Assembly (NCBI GenBank): GCA_947095535.1
Contig: OX352772.1
Coordinates: forward strand, 230,393,911-230,457,910
Direction of reading: 5' to 3'
Source: Poecilobothrus nobilitatus
Taxonomy: Eukaryota; Arthropoda; Insecta; Diptera; Dolichopodidae
DNA length: 64,000 nt
The notes under the pieces are model-generated. The model was given only the letters and a program-made list of their open reading frames with translations. It was not told the origin of the DNA and made no database searches. The stretch's first letter is position 1. Each line of letters starts with the position of its first letter. This document shows positions 54,664 through 63,727 of this stretch, piece by piece. A program made the translations under genes and the position numbers.

Positions 54664-54709
54664 AGTTTATTTAAAATTTTTTATTATAAATTTAATTTAC
54701 AGTTTAATC

Positions 54710-55231
54710 TTATTCTAACATTTTATTCTCTTGATTTATGTTTAAATATTTATCTATTAATTCTTTTAATAAAAATGGAATCTCAAAAAATAATCTAGAA
54801 TAATTACATTGAACATTAAACCGGTTTAATGGAATGTATATTTCATCTTTTAATATAGTTTGCTGGTTTTCCACACACGTTCTAATATATTTTCTTACGT
54901 ATTCTTTTACACATCCTTCAGCATTTTTGTTGTAAACCATTACTAAGTGGATAAAATTAAGTAGATTACGAAATTTATCAATTTCCTCATCTTTTAGTAC
55001 AAATGACCGTGGTTTTCCAGCTTTTATACCAAATTGTAAGCAGGAAACTTTATTTTTAGGATGTAGATGATATTGCTGATAAAATTCCAACCAATCTTCA
55101 TAATTAATAAACATTAAATTTTTCCCAATGCGGTGTAATGAAATTGTTGCTTCTATTAATTCTGTATGAAAACCAACAACAATTTTTACCGTATGTGCTT
55201 CGTTTAAAAAGTAGGTATAGGCCAATAACAT
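54710..55231 (-). CDS. Conserved Polinton hypothetical protein, intact
   Basis: Open 173-residue ORF with 'LLAYTYFLNEAHTVKIVVGF', 'EATISLHRIGKN', 'CLQFGIKAG', a 'YVRKYIRTCVENQQTILKDE' segment and 'YIPLNRFNVQCNYSRLFFEI'. The homologue at 28327-28866 shares both ends, which shows this is the full form. It lies downstream of the protease in both elements. Function unknown. Confidence 0.7.
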   Translation of the reverse strand: MLLAYTYFLNEAHTVKIVVGFHTELIEATISLHRIGKNLMFINYEDWLEFYQQYHLHPKNKVSCLQFGIKAGKPRSFVLKDEEIDKFRNLLNFIHLVMVYNKNAEGCVKEYVRKYIRTCVENQQTILKDEIYIPLNRFNVQCNYSRLFFEIPFLLKELIDKYLNINQENKMLE

Positions 55232-55306
55232 ATTGTATATGATACTATTCCTCTCACAGTTGTTTTAAAATGAGTTAAAAAACCGCAATATTTTAGATAT
55301 ATATAT

Positions 55307-55792
55307 TTATATTTTTTGTTTAGAAACACAGCTCTGAATATACTTTTTCCCAAATATGCTGTTATAAAGTTTTAAAATTAGATTATCATTATGGATATAA
55401 CTAACAGTACTAAATTGTGTTAAAAATTTATTCATACTTATATTATTACACTTACACCAAGCGTAAACACAACGATATTGTCCACATACATCTGAAAAGT
55501 TACTTTGTAATTGTCTATCATTAAATATTATGCATTGGTTTTTTAAATAATTAAGAATTTCTGGTTTATCTGGTGTGCCACCGTAAGAATCAAAATATTC
55601 TATACAACCATCTTTTGGAATAAAAATAACTAACCAATGTGTTCCAGGATCTTTGGCTTTATCAGTGTTTACAATCATGAATGTTGGCCTTTCAACTATA
55701 TTAGGTAATTTATCCAAAGCAAAAACTCCTTTCAAAAATTTGTTTGTGTATTTGTTACATCTTAATATATTAGTTAATTCTAAAGTATTCAT
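55307..55792 (-). CDS. Adenain-like cysteine protease, Polinton-C
   Basis: Intact 161-residue ORF with T-H-W-L-V-I-F-I (His), E-Y-F-D-S-Y-G-G (Asp) and D-V-C-G-Q-Y-R-C-V (Gln and Cys), aligned throughout with 27809-28297. The start ATG overlaps the stop of the upstream VD-x-F gene as ATGA (55789-55792), the same arrangement as in Polinton-A. Expected role: maturation cleavage of capsid precursors. Confidence 0.88.
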   Translation of the reverse strand: MNTLELTNILRCNKYTNKFLKGVFALDKLPNIVERPTFMIVNTDKAKDPGTHWLVIFIPKDGCIEYFDSYGGTPDKPEILNYLKNQCIIFNDRQLQSNFSDVCGQYRCVYAWCKCNNISMNKFLTQFSTVSYIHNDNLILKLYNSIFGKKYIQSCVSKQKI

Positions 55793-55910
55793 GAATCAAA
55801 TTTATTTAAATCATACACTTTACTTATTTCGTTAGTGTAATTTATTAAGAAATCTTTTTTTATTTTTTCATTTGTTATAATAATATCAAATTTCTCCAAT
55901 ATCTGTCTAA

Positions 55911-55925
55911 GATCGTTATTTATTT
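55911..55925. repeat. Target duplication of the U6-bearing insert, left copy
   Basis: GATCGTTATTTATTT occurs here and at 58417-58431. A 15-base duplication is typical of LINE-driven insertion. Confidence 0.8.
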
Positions 55926-55941
55926 ATTTATTTGGAGGTAC

Positions 55942-55963
55942 CAAGCAGTATAAATACTGCTTG
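55942..55963. repeat. Perfect 22-base palindrome near the insert end
   Basis: CAAGCAGTAT-AA-ATACTGCTTG: two 10-base arms flanking AA. It lies about 15 bases from the left edge of the insert. If the element is minus-strand this is a hairpin just before its 3' tail, a common place for reverse transcriptase recognition. Confidence 0.85.
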
Positions 55964-56130
55964 ATATCTTTAGTCCTTCGCCTGTTTGGCATTTGGACTT
56001 CTTATTATCTAGACTTATATTACTAATTATACATTTTATATATCATTTTATATTACATTTCATATACAAATTTACATGTCAAAAAAAAGGGGTGACTTTG
56101 CTGGTGGTGTAAACGCTGCCTTATTTATGT

Positions 56131-56700
56131 GTCCAGTGTATGTCCGAATTTTCACTTTTTTATTCTATGGTGTTTGGTTTAATATTTTGTCAATGTTTCT
56201 ATTGGATGACTATTGTTAACTTTATTGTTTATGTATTTTATTTTGTTTCAGGCAGCCTTTATTTTGTGTTTTTATCTGCCCGGGAAGTCAAAGTTTTATT
56301 TTTTATTGTTTTGTTACACCATGTAATAATCAACATGTAGAATGGAAAATTTTTTGTGCTTGTGTAAACTCCTACTTTGTTGTAGTACTGTGTCTTTCCG
56401 AATTTTTTAGATTTTGCCTTTTATTTTTTTGTTGATTATTTTTGTGTTCAGTGTGTGTCCGAATTTCAAGTTTTTGCTTTCTTTACAAATTTTGTATATA
56501 TTTTTATTTATTTAGGGCAGCATTTATTTTGTGTTTTGATTGACCAGGAAGTAGAAGTTTTGTTTTTATTCTCTCTTGTTGTTATTTACACACTTTGTCT
56601 TATCCAAAACAATAAAACGAAGGAAATTTTTGATGTTGGTGTAAAACTTACTTTGCTGCAATACTGTGTCTTTCCGAATTTTTAGGGTATTGCTTTATAT
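56131..56700 (+). repeat. Two tandem divergent units inside the U6-bearing insert
   Basis: Unit 1 (about 56131-56420) and unit 2 (about 56449-56700) share in order 'cagtgt(a/g)tgtccgaattt', a pyrimidine-AG-'GCAGC(C/A)TTTATTTTGTG' block, 'ggaagt(c/a)(a/g)aagtttt' and 'gtactgtgtctttccgaattt'-type text. They are diverged but clearly duplicated. Confidence 0.75.
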
Positions 56701-58304
56701 TGTTTGTAGTGGTATTTTGTTAAAGCGTGTTTGATTCATGTTAGCTTTTATTTCCTTTTTAGTATTAGCTGGTCAATGGCCATGGCGGGTGGAGTGGTGT
56801 TGGAAAGTATACTGCGCTGGTCTCCACAATTTGTAGAAGGATGATTTTACCAGCTCTATGTCTGTTTTGCCCTGCGGGACGGTTTTTATATTTTGAAACT
56901 GGCTGATGTTTTTTGCTATGTATTTTTAATTGATTAATGTATTTTATTTTCTTTTAGGTGATTTTGTGTTACAGTAGTCGGTGCGCTATCCACTTTGGTG
57001 GTTTAGGTAAGCTCATAAAGTATCTTGGGTTATCGTTATATGATTGTTTTTTTTTTTTTTTTAGCCTTTATCATGTTATTTGCACTTACTGGTATCCATT
57101 CTGTTGGGTAAGTATATTTTTATTGCTGTTTATGAGTGTATTTACTTGGTTTGATGTTTTTAATATTTAGGTTTTTTGAGCGGTGGGTCTATTGCTTGCC
57201 TGTGGATTTGCTTTGGACTGATATGTTAAGTATTTTTATTTGGGTAATTTATTGTTTTGTTTCCTTTTTTAGGTGGGCTTTATTTGATTTTGTTTGTTTT
57301 ACCAGCTGCGGAAAGTTGGGTATTTCCGCCTCGGTTGTGTACCGTTTGTATACATATGTTTTTCAATTTACTTGGTTTCTTACTCTGTCGCCCTATTTAT
57401 TTTACTCTTTTTTTTTTTTTTTTAGGAAAGATTAGCTTGAGATATTCTTACAGTTGGTGTGAGTGTGTAACGCTTAATACTTGGCTGCTTGTTTTGGTTT
57501 GGTATCTGGCTATTTGATTACTGTTTGTTATTGTTAAAATATTTATGTAGATATTTAGTTTTTAGTTTTTGATTTTGTGTTTTTCTATTTTAGGTGGCTG
57601 GCCTTTTTTTTTTTTTGCTGCTAATTATGAGGTTTGATTTGATATTATCTGTGTATTTTATAGTCTATATATTTATTATTTTTCTTTTTAGGTAAGGTTG
57701 TGTTGCTGTAGCCAGTGTGCTATCTACTTAGGTAATTTGTGTAGGTTCCTAGTATTTTATGTATTAACTCTTTGTATTTTTCTTTTTAGGCTTATCTATT
57801 TTCTTGCACTTACTGCTGGCTTGTGCTAGTTAAGTAGCGTGTTTTACGCTACTGCTGTAGGTGCATTTGCTTGTTTTGGGTTGTGTGCAGGTAAGCTATG
57901 TATAGATATTGTTTTTGTTTAAGTACTGTCAGATTTTATCCTCTTTCCATTTTAGATTTATTGGGGTGTGTAAGTATGCTTGGTAACAGAGCATTTCTTC
58001 CGTTTGCTCTACTGTATGTCAGCTGGATTCCGTTGGCCAACTCTGGTTTTGTGCTCCATTGCATCTTTGGAGAAGTTCATTTATTATTGCTTTTACTAAT
58101 TTGTCTTGCTTTTTTGGAGTTTGTTTGTTTTAGGTTGAGAGCCCATTGTAACTATGTTTGACTGGTGTTTGTGATGTCTGAGGTCTCGTTGCCTGTTGTA
58201 GGAAACCCTGCCACCGGATAGGGCAGAAGATTTGCGTCGTTGGCGTTACCCTGCTGCAGTGTGGGTTGTTCCCTCTACTCAGTAGATGTTTTTATGGAAG
58301 GTAT

Positions 58305-58356
58305 AAAAAAATGTGGAACGCTTCACGATTTTGCGTGTCATCCTTGCGCAGGGGCC

Positions 58357-58396
<40 letters not shown>

Positions 58397-58406
58397 TCTG
58401 CCGAAC
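58305..58406 (-). ncRNA. U6 snRNA-like sequence (probable retroposed copy)
   Basis: Minus strand: the 5' part reads 'GTTCGGCAGAACATATACTA', then 'AAATTGGAACGATACAGAGA', 'AGATTAGCATGGCCCCTGCG' with the ACAGAGA box, 'CAAGGATGACACGCAAAATC' and 'GTGAAGCGTTCCACATTTTT'. It agrees with fly U6 from memory except that about five bases are missing in the 5' stem-loop, and ten T precede it. Location at the very edge of a retroposon inside a transposon argues for a retrocopy, not the true gene. I saw no convincing PSE/TATA promoter upstream, which would be Polinton-C sequence. Confidence 0.85.
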
Positions 58407-58416
58407 AAAAAAAAAA

Positions 58417-58431
58417 GATCGTTATTTATTT
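58417..58431. repeat. Target duplication of the U6-bearing insert, right copy
   Basis: GATCGTTATTTATTT, identical to 55911-55925. Confidence 0.8.
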
Positions 58432-58669
58432 TATTATTGTGAACAGTTTCAAAAGTATAATTTTCAAGATGATAATTTAAAAGTTCATTTGTTGGAAATT
58501 TGTATGTAAACTCTTTTATTAATTTTTTTACAAGGTTCTTTAATTCCAAGTAAGCAAATATATTTCGCGAATAAGTTGTTTTTATCATCACAACAAAATG
58601 TTACATCTACAAGTGCACAGGTTAATGACATCTTAACAAATACTCAAATTCAAGTCTTAAGTAATCTAT

Positions 58670-59967
58670 TTATAGATTTATGAACACATTTCGATTTTTA
58701 TCAATTTGTAAACTTGCATCAAATTCTCCATAAACTATAGCAGATAGAGTTGATGGAGGCGGTTTTGATAGCCTTGCTTCAATTCGGACAATGCCTTGAT
58801 TAAGTAATCCATGACACACTTCATTTCCTGATGCATCTGAAGTTAAATCAAAAGCTAATATAAAGAATCCATTACTAAACAGATTTTGTTATCTGATGAC
58901 CTTTATCATTATGATATATGCCTGTACCAGAAAATAGCGTATGATATGCACGTGTATAACAATTATTTTCTTCCGTAAAACTGGTTTCAATTATTGTATT
59001 AGGTATTTGTACTACATTTACATATAACATGAACTCAGAAATATCTGAGTGTTTAAAATTAAATGGATTTTTTGATCTTTTTCCAGAGTAACCGGCATTC
59101 TCTGTCATACAAAATAATATCGTGTTTGGTAACTGCCCAATAAATACATTATCAAGCGAAATAGTTGTACTATTAGAAGGAATCGTAAAACTTTTTATTT
59201 CCACCCGTTTATAATTATATTTGGCGTTCGACTTCTCAATAACAGCAATGTGCTAATAATACACTAGGATTAATAGTTGCTTGTCTCATAAACAATGTTG
59301 CTTCTACAATTTTTAATTGAGATTCATCAGAATCATCTCCGAAAAAGAAAAAATCTGCTTTTTCTAATGTTAAAACTATTCTAACATCAACATTATTTAT
59401 CAGAAGAGTTGGCTGATTGAACATATCTACATGCAATTTGCCCATAAGCTCTACAACATTGCTATTTTGGTAAGCTTTTTGGCGCTCCTTTGAACTAACA
59501 TTGTCAAATTTTGCTATATTTGTTTTATCCAGATTCCAACCGGCACATTCCAAATGTGTTGTTGCTGCATCTGTACCATAATTTAATAATGATTCAATGT
59601 AAGCTCTGTAGTGGTAATTACCGTCTGAGGGGGTTATATTTTTACCATTTAACTGTACATTACACTGTTTTATTAGAGAGTGAAGAAGATTATTAACAAC
59701 ACTTGGTTGTGCTATTAGTCTTCCATCAGTTCCTTTATCATTATTCCAATGAGTTCCATCTTTTTTTAAATTTTGTACTTTTAATCGTAAATATACAGAA
59801 GATAAATCTCTATATGTATCACCATGACCTAATGATAGAAATTCGATTGTTGACGGATTGTCTAGGAAAGCAATTGGATTGTAAGAAATCTCCTCAGATC
59901 GTAAAATACTGGATTGAATAGGTTGAGTTTTAAAAATATCTAATTCAGATTTCATATATTCCACCAT
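58670..59967 (-). pseudogene. Major capsid protein, Polinton-C
   Basis: The first 243 codons (59236-59967) are open: 'MKSELDIFKTQPIQSSILRS', 'FLSLGHGDTYRDLSSVYLRL', 'QCNVQLNGKNITPSDGNYHY', 'RAYIESLLNYGTDAATTHLE' and 'CAGWNLDKTN', 'MGKLHVDMFNQPTLLINNVD'. A frameshift near 59240 leads to the block 58875-59204 ('MEIKSFTIPSNSTTISLDNV', 'SKNPFNFKHSDISEFML'), and another near 58880 to the C-terminus at 58670. This is the most complete major capsid sequence in the window (about 430 residues). Confidence 0.87.
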
Positions 59968-59969
59968 GA

Positions 59970-60403
59970 TTAGTTAAAAATATCTTTTAGTTTCTTTTTT
60001 TTAACTTTACGCCGTTTTGACATAGAATAATTTGAATTGCTAATGTTAAGTCTTTTTATAGTTTGCCTTTTTGTTTTACCAGATCCATACATTTCATTAA
60101 GTTTCCTAACAGTTCCGCGTCTTACATTTTTCATAATTTCTTTACCTCTATCTTGAACAACTTCCTTTACATTTGCCCCTGATGCAATATCAGATAAAGC
60201 GCCAATACCAGAGTTAATGACCTCTTTTTTAAATATATTAGCCCCTGAAGCAAATATAGGTTTCAAATACTTAAAAAGACCTCCAAAAAACTTCCTAATC
60301 CGCGACCTCTTTGATAAGGTATGGTAGAATGCAATAAAGGCCCAATGTCATCAAGACCTCTTCCGGATTGTACTAAATAATATCTGTAATACATTTTCTC
60401 CAT
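59970..60403 (-). pseudogene. Minor capsid protein, Polinton-C
   Basis: Starts M-E-K-M-Y-Y-R-Y-Y with 'HSTIPYQRGRG'. One base is missing near 60285 in the Gly-rich patch, then 'YLKPIFASGANIFKKEVINS', 'IGALSDIASGANVKEVVQDR' and a basic tail ending K-D-I-F-N. The stop is two bases before the major capsid ATG, as in Polinton-A. Confidence 0.78.
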
Positions 60404-60450
60404 TACGTTTAAAATAAAATTAATATTAAAATTTACAAACTGACATTTAT

Positions 60451-61375
60451 TTATACTTTTTTAAAATGTAATACAATTTTTGTGGGAATACTACTATCAC
60501 TAAAATTTATTTTATAACCATATTTATCACATAAGAGCATTGAAATACTATCAAATGATTTTTCAACATTACAATATTAAATTATGTTAAATTATTTTAC
60601 TGTGTTAATAAAAGCATTTTCTGTATTAACAGTTCTTAAACATCTTACATTTTTACCACCTATATTTTGTGGTTCAATAATATCAGTGTATATAAAAAAC
60701 ATATCTGGTTTCTCTACAGGAATTAAATTCATGCTATCAATAAACGATTTAAAAACTTCAATTACACGAGGTTTATATTTTTTAGGGTCAGTTAATTTTA
60801 CCAAAGCTTGATCAAAACATGTTTTTAAAAGTCCATCTAAGCTGTAAGTGAAATTTGTTCTTAATTTGATGTTAACTTTTGGCTTACTGAAACAGATAGT
60901 AGTGTATAATAAAGTTTTTGGAAACTCCTCAGTTTTGTTTGGTATTACATAGTTGGTATCGTCATTTATAAAGTTAAAAATACCCTAAATTAGTTGACGT
61001 AAAACTTCTTTTCTTGAAAGTCCTAATAATGGTCGAATATTTTGAATTAAAGTAGGAAGTAACAGAACCTTCCAATCGCATATCATTTGATCGTTACTAT
61101 ATGGTATATAAGTAGTCCTAACACCAATACGGTTTGTCTGCATACCAGTGATATATATTTGAGTACTTTTTTCCCATTCCTCGCCATAGACATTTGGAAA
61201 AAAATCATTAGCATATATTTCAGATACACCACTTTCCAATTAGAATCGATCATATATTTATCCATTTTATTCGTAAAAGTTGATAATGTGTTTTCGGGCT
61301 AAAAATTCATAGATGAATCACTGAGTAATGTGACGTAAAATTTATCATTTACTTGACGTTGTGCATGAACTTGTA
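60451..61375 (-). pseudogene. Penton-like protein, Polinton-C
   Basis: N-terminal 'NDKFYVTLLSDSSMNF', a stop, then 'PENTLSTFTNKMDKYM'; next frame 'SEIYANDFFPNVYGEEWEKS', 'QIYITGMQTNRIGVRTTYIP' and 'MICDWKVLLLPTLIQNIRPL'. A later block (60592-60804) has 'IEVFKSFIDSMNLIPVEKPD' and 'IIEPQNIGGKNVRCLRTVN'; the end reads 'IPTKIVLHFKK'. At least four breaks. Same gene as 24838-25753. Confidence 0.78.
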
Positions 61376-61865
61376 GATTTATTTTTACGAATTGGAAAAT
61401 TAAGTTGTGTTTGAGTATCACCTGCTTTCGCTGATCGCAATAAACGTTTTGGAGATCTATTTATAGTTTTTTCCTTTTTCGTTGGTGGACTTGGACTATC
61501 TAATGGAACTGTTATTATATCACCAGTATCTGTTTCAAATATTTTGCTGTCTCTATATTTAACAGAATCTGATTGTACCTTTGCATCTTTAAGTAATGGT
61601 TTTACACGTGTTTGAGTACTTTTTGATTCCATTAGTATCGTTTTTCCTTTTTCTCTGTTTTATGGAAGAGTTCTGCTCTGATTTGTTTTTTAAACAAGTT
61701 TTGCCGTAAAAAATACCATTTCTGCATATCAGTCAAATGCTTATTTAACATAATTTTTTTCATATTTTTATCCATCTGGTTAATTTCAAGATTCGAATTT
61801 TGTTTAAGTTTTTCATATATTTCCGGTTTGAGAATTATCATTTTATTAAATGATGAATTATTCAT
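61345..61865 (-). pseudogene. KW protein, Polinton-C, frameshifted
   Basis: The N-terminal frame (61632-61865) has 'NKMIILKPEIYEKLKQNSNL' and 'LNKHLTDMQKWYFLRQNLFK', ending in a TAA that overlaps the next ATG (TAATG). The second frame (61345-61632) has 'STQTRVKPLLKDAKVQSDSV' and 'VPLDSPSPPTKKEKTINRSP'. In Polinton-A the two are one ORF, so this is a shift; the overlapping TAATG might by chance still allow reinitiation. Its ATG overlaps the pX-like stop as ATGA (61862-61865). Confidence 0.72.
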
Positions 61866-62185
61866 TTTATAAGATTTCCAATCAACCCTGAAAGAACTGT
61901 ACCAAGAAGAGTAGGTAGAAATCCTCCTTTTTGAACAATAATTTTTCGTTTATTATTTATTGATTTTTTATAACAAATGAGTGATCTTAACTCCCTTTTA
62001 TATCTTTTTAATTGATTTTTTGTTTTTTTATTCAACTTACAGTTACCATTTAAAATATTTAACGATATTTCACAAATTGTTTTAATTACATCTGGTTCAC
62101 AATGTTTTATAATAACTCTTTGGAATTTCGGTTTAGAATATTTTAACAGGTGCAATATATGTCGGTTGATTTTCAATCGTTTCAT
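61862..62185 (-). CDS. pX-like basic protein, Polinton-C, intact
   Basis: 107 residues from ATG at 62185: M-K-R-L-K-I-N-R-H-I-L, 'SKPKFQRVIIKHCEPDVIKT', 'CEISLNILNGNCKLNKKTKN', a basic 'RYKRELRSLICYKKS', then 'KRKIIVQKGGFLPTLLGTVL' and the end 'GLIGNLIK'. The basic body with hydrophobic GGFLP tail is characteristic of a protein common in insect Polintons and reminiscent of adenovirus pX. Its 5' end overlaps the ATPase C-terminus in another frame. Confidence 0.78.
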   Translation of the reverse strand: MKRLKINRHILHLLKYSKPKFQRVIIKHCEPDVIKTICEISLNILNGNCKLNKKTKNQLKRYKRELRSLICYKKSINNKRKIIVQKGGFLPTLLGTVLSGLIGNLIK

Positions 62186-62808
62186 ATTCTTTTGCATATT
62201 GTTCCAACTGATTTGTTGTACAATAACACAAATCTTGCTCGAAAATGTCACTTCTCAATCTAAATAAATCATTAACTTCTTGAGTAAGATCTATTAATAT
62301 ATAACCATATGGCTTAGATGTCACTTCATTATATACTTTCTCAAATTCCTTGACCTGATTCGGATATATTTGACGGGCTAATCTGTGATTTATCTCTAGG
62401 ATTCTTAAAAAGAATTATGTATTTGCAATTCAGTAAAATATCTCTGGAAAATTTACCTTGATGAAATATATTTTGGGTTACAAATATTATCGATAAATTT
62501 CTATGATGCGATCCTCTAGTAAATAGTTCGCAGACATGTCTATCATAAGAATTTAACATCATATCATCTATCACAATTAATACAGAGTTTCTATTATAAC
62601 TAAAATCAGGAATACTGTTGCTATACTCAAGATCTGTTATATCATTCGGTACTGCATTTTTATCTGGGTTACACCAAATAATTTTATTGATTTGCGGATG
62701 TATGATTTTATTTTTTAATTTTATTAGGTTATGAATAAAAGTAGTTTTTCCACAACAAGTTGGCCCAGCCACCATCATTGTAAATGGGTGAAAGAACAAA
62801 ATGTACAC
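62133..62808 (-). pseudogene. Genome-packaging ATPase (FtsK/HerA-type)
   Basis: The Walker A motif is clear: G-P-T-C-C-G-K-T-T-F (about 62760). Walker B is V-L-I-V-I-D-D-M-M, followed by 'HHRNLSIIFVTQNIFHQGKF' with the sensor-like Q-N and 'NCKYIILFKNPRDKSQI'. A frameshift near 62385 moves the rest to another frame: 'QIYPNQVKEFEKVYNEVTSK' and 'GYILIDLTQEVNDLFRLRSD'. The family pumps DNA into capsids in Polintons and related viruses. Polinton-A lacks everything but the last codons. Confidence 0.86.
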
Positions 62809-62873
62809 TCAGAAAGAGAATATAAAGTCCTGCTTCATTCACTCAAAAGGTTATTCATTCATCAACATTCATA

Positions 62874-63402
62874 ATGGATAACCAACAAATTTTCATTGTT
62901 GACTTACAATTTGTACAAGGAAATGAAAAGCAATATTTTATAAAGGAATTGGCTATTCTTAAAAGGGGGAGTTTGATTCCAATTGTATATCATTTTAAAG
63001 CGCCTTACCCCGAAGAAGAACTTAATCATGAAACAAAATACAATATTCAATATTTTGAAAATAAAATAAATGGATTAAAATGGAATAGTGGTACAGTAGA
63101 ATACTTATGTTTGAGGGATATACTTAAGTATTATTTACAATATAATATAGAGCTTTATAGAGAATTATATAGCTGATATAATTTACGTTAAAGGAAAGCA
63201 GAAAAAAAATTTTCTTGAAAAATACATAGATAGTACTAAAATAAATGATTTAACCAATACAATGCCATCATTATTAAAAATTGAACATTTTAAATCTATG
63301 TGTCCTATTCCAACACATAATGTAAGTTCAAGTTTAAGATGTGCAATTAAAAATAGTTTTAATATCTATATGTACTTACTTAAAGAAAACGTGTTAATAT
63401 AA
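62874..63402 (+). pseudogene. Conserved Polinton ORF, function unknown, frameshifted
   Basis: The first part (62874-63176) reads 'IFIVDLQFVQGNEKQYFIKE', 'HFKAPYPEEELN' and 'GLKWNSGTVEYLCLRDILKY'. After a shift at about 63172 the rest reads 'IIYVKGKQKKNFLEKYIDST', 'PSLLKIEHFKSMCPIPTHN' and 'CAIKNSFNIYMYLLKENVLI'. About 175 residues. The C-terminal half survives in Polinton-A (23583-23840). Divergent from the ATPase with 65 bases between starts. The opening I-V-D-L-Q-F...F-I-K-E resembles a nuclease or RNase H-like first strand, but I cannot assign it. Confidence 0.6.
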
Positions 63403-63448
63403 AAAACAAAAAAATAATTTTTATTTGTAACATAAATATATAGATCAT

Positions 63449-63676
63449 ATGGAATTAAATAATCCAACTAGAAAAGTACGATTTAATTCAACTTTACAAA
63501 TTAAAGTTATGTATTTATGGAGCTTTGCTTACAATTCTTCTCGAAAAAATCATTGGCAACAATATGCAATTGATAGAATGAGATTTCAAAGGCGAATAAA
63601 GATCATTGAACCCATCATATCTACAATTTTAGGTAGTTGTCATCATAAAAACATTTTTAAAAAGAGATTTTTGTAA
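63449..63676 (+). CDS. Small basic conserved ORF nearest the right TIR
   Basis: Intact 75 codons: M-E-L-N-N-P-T-R-K-V-R-F, 'NSTLQIKVMYLWSFAYNSSR', 'QYAIDRMRFQRRIKIIEPII', with a basic C-terminus. The Polinton-A homologue (23359-23575) is frameshifted. Being retained in two diverged elements, next to the TIR and transcribed toward it, supports coding. Function unknown; the basic Arg/Lys content would allow DNA binding. Confidence 0.65.
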   Translation: MELNNPTRKVRFNSTLQIKVMYLWSFAYNSSRKNHWQQYAIDRMRFQRRIKIIEPIISTILGSCHHKNIFKKRFL

Positions 63677-63727
63677 TACTCTAAAAATAAAATGCACTTT
63701 ATATTTTGTACATTAAAATTAATAGAG

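Larger units (their letters stand above)
55926..58416. mobile_element. 2.5 kb U6-bearing retroposon
   Basis: Bounded by the 15-base duplication. The left end carries a (TTTA)n stretch and a 22-base perfect palindrome; the right end has a U6 snRNA sequence on the minus strand followed by ten A. On the minus strand it reads: ten T, U6, A-rich body, (AAAT)n tail. That resembles a template-switch U6/LINE chimera. On the plus strand it would be a poly(A)-tailed insert with antisense U6. No protein domain was recognised; small plus-strand frames are rich in Phe, Leu and Cys and look like chance. About sixteen pyrimidine-tract-TAG (or CAG) sites occur in the body. Confidence 0.7.
55789..58631 (-). 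pseudogene. VD-x-F protein, split by the U6-bearing insert
   Basis: Counterpart of 27477-27812. It starts near 58631 (M-S-L-T-C-A-L-V-D-V...F-C-C-D-D-K-N). A frameshift follows near 58540; 'KKLIKEFTYKFPTNELLNYH' and 'LENYTFETVHNNKIN' are read to about 58430, and the last part resumes at about 55910 down to the stop at 55789. The insertion 55926-58416 and the 15-base duplication account for the gap. Confidence 0.7.

Noticed and set aside
56140..58161. Six plus-strand ORFs of 60-99 codons in the U6-bearing insert
   Set aside because: They are Phe/Leu/Cys-rich readings of T-rich DNA, overlap each other in different frames and show no domain.
58305..58406. Functional U6 snRNA gene
   Set aside because: Missing bases in the 5' stem-loop, flanking T10 and position at the edge of a retroposon with target duplications point to a retrocopy.
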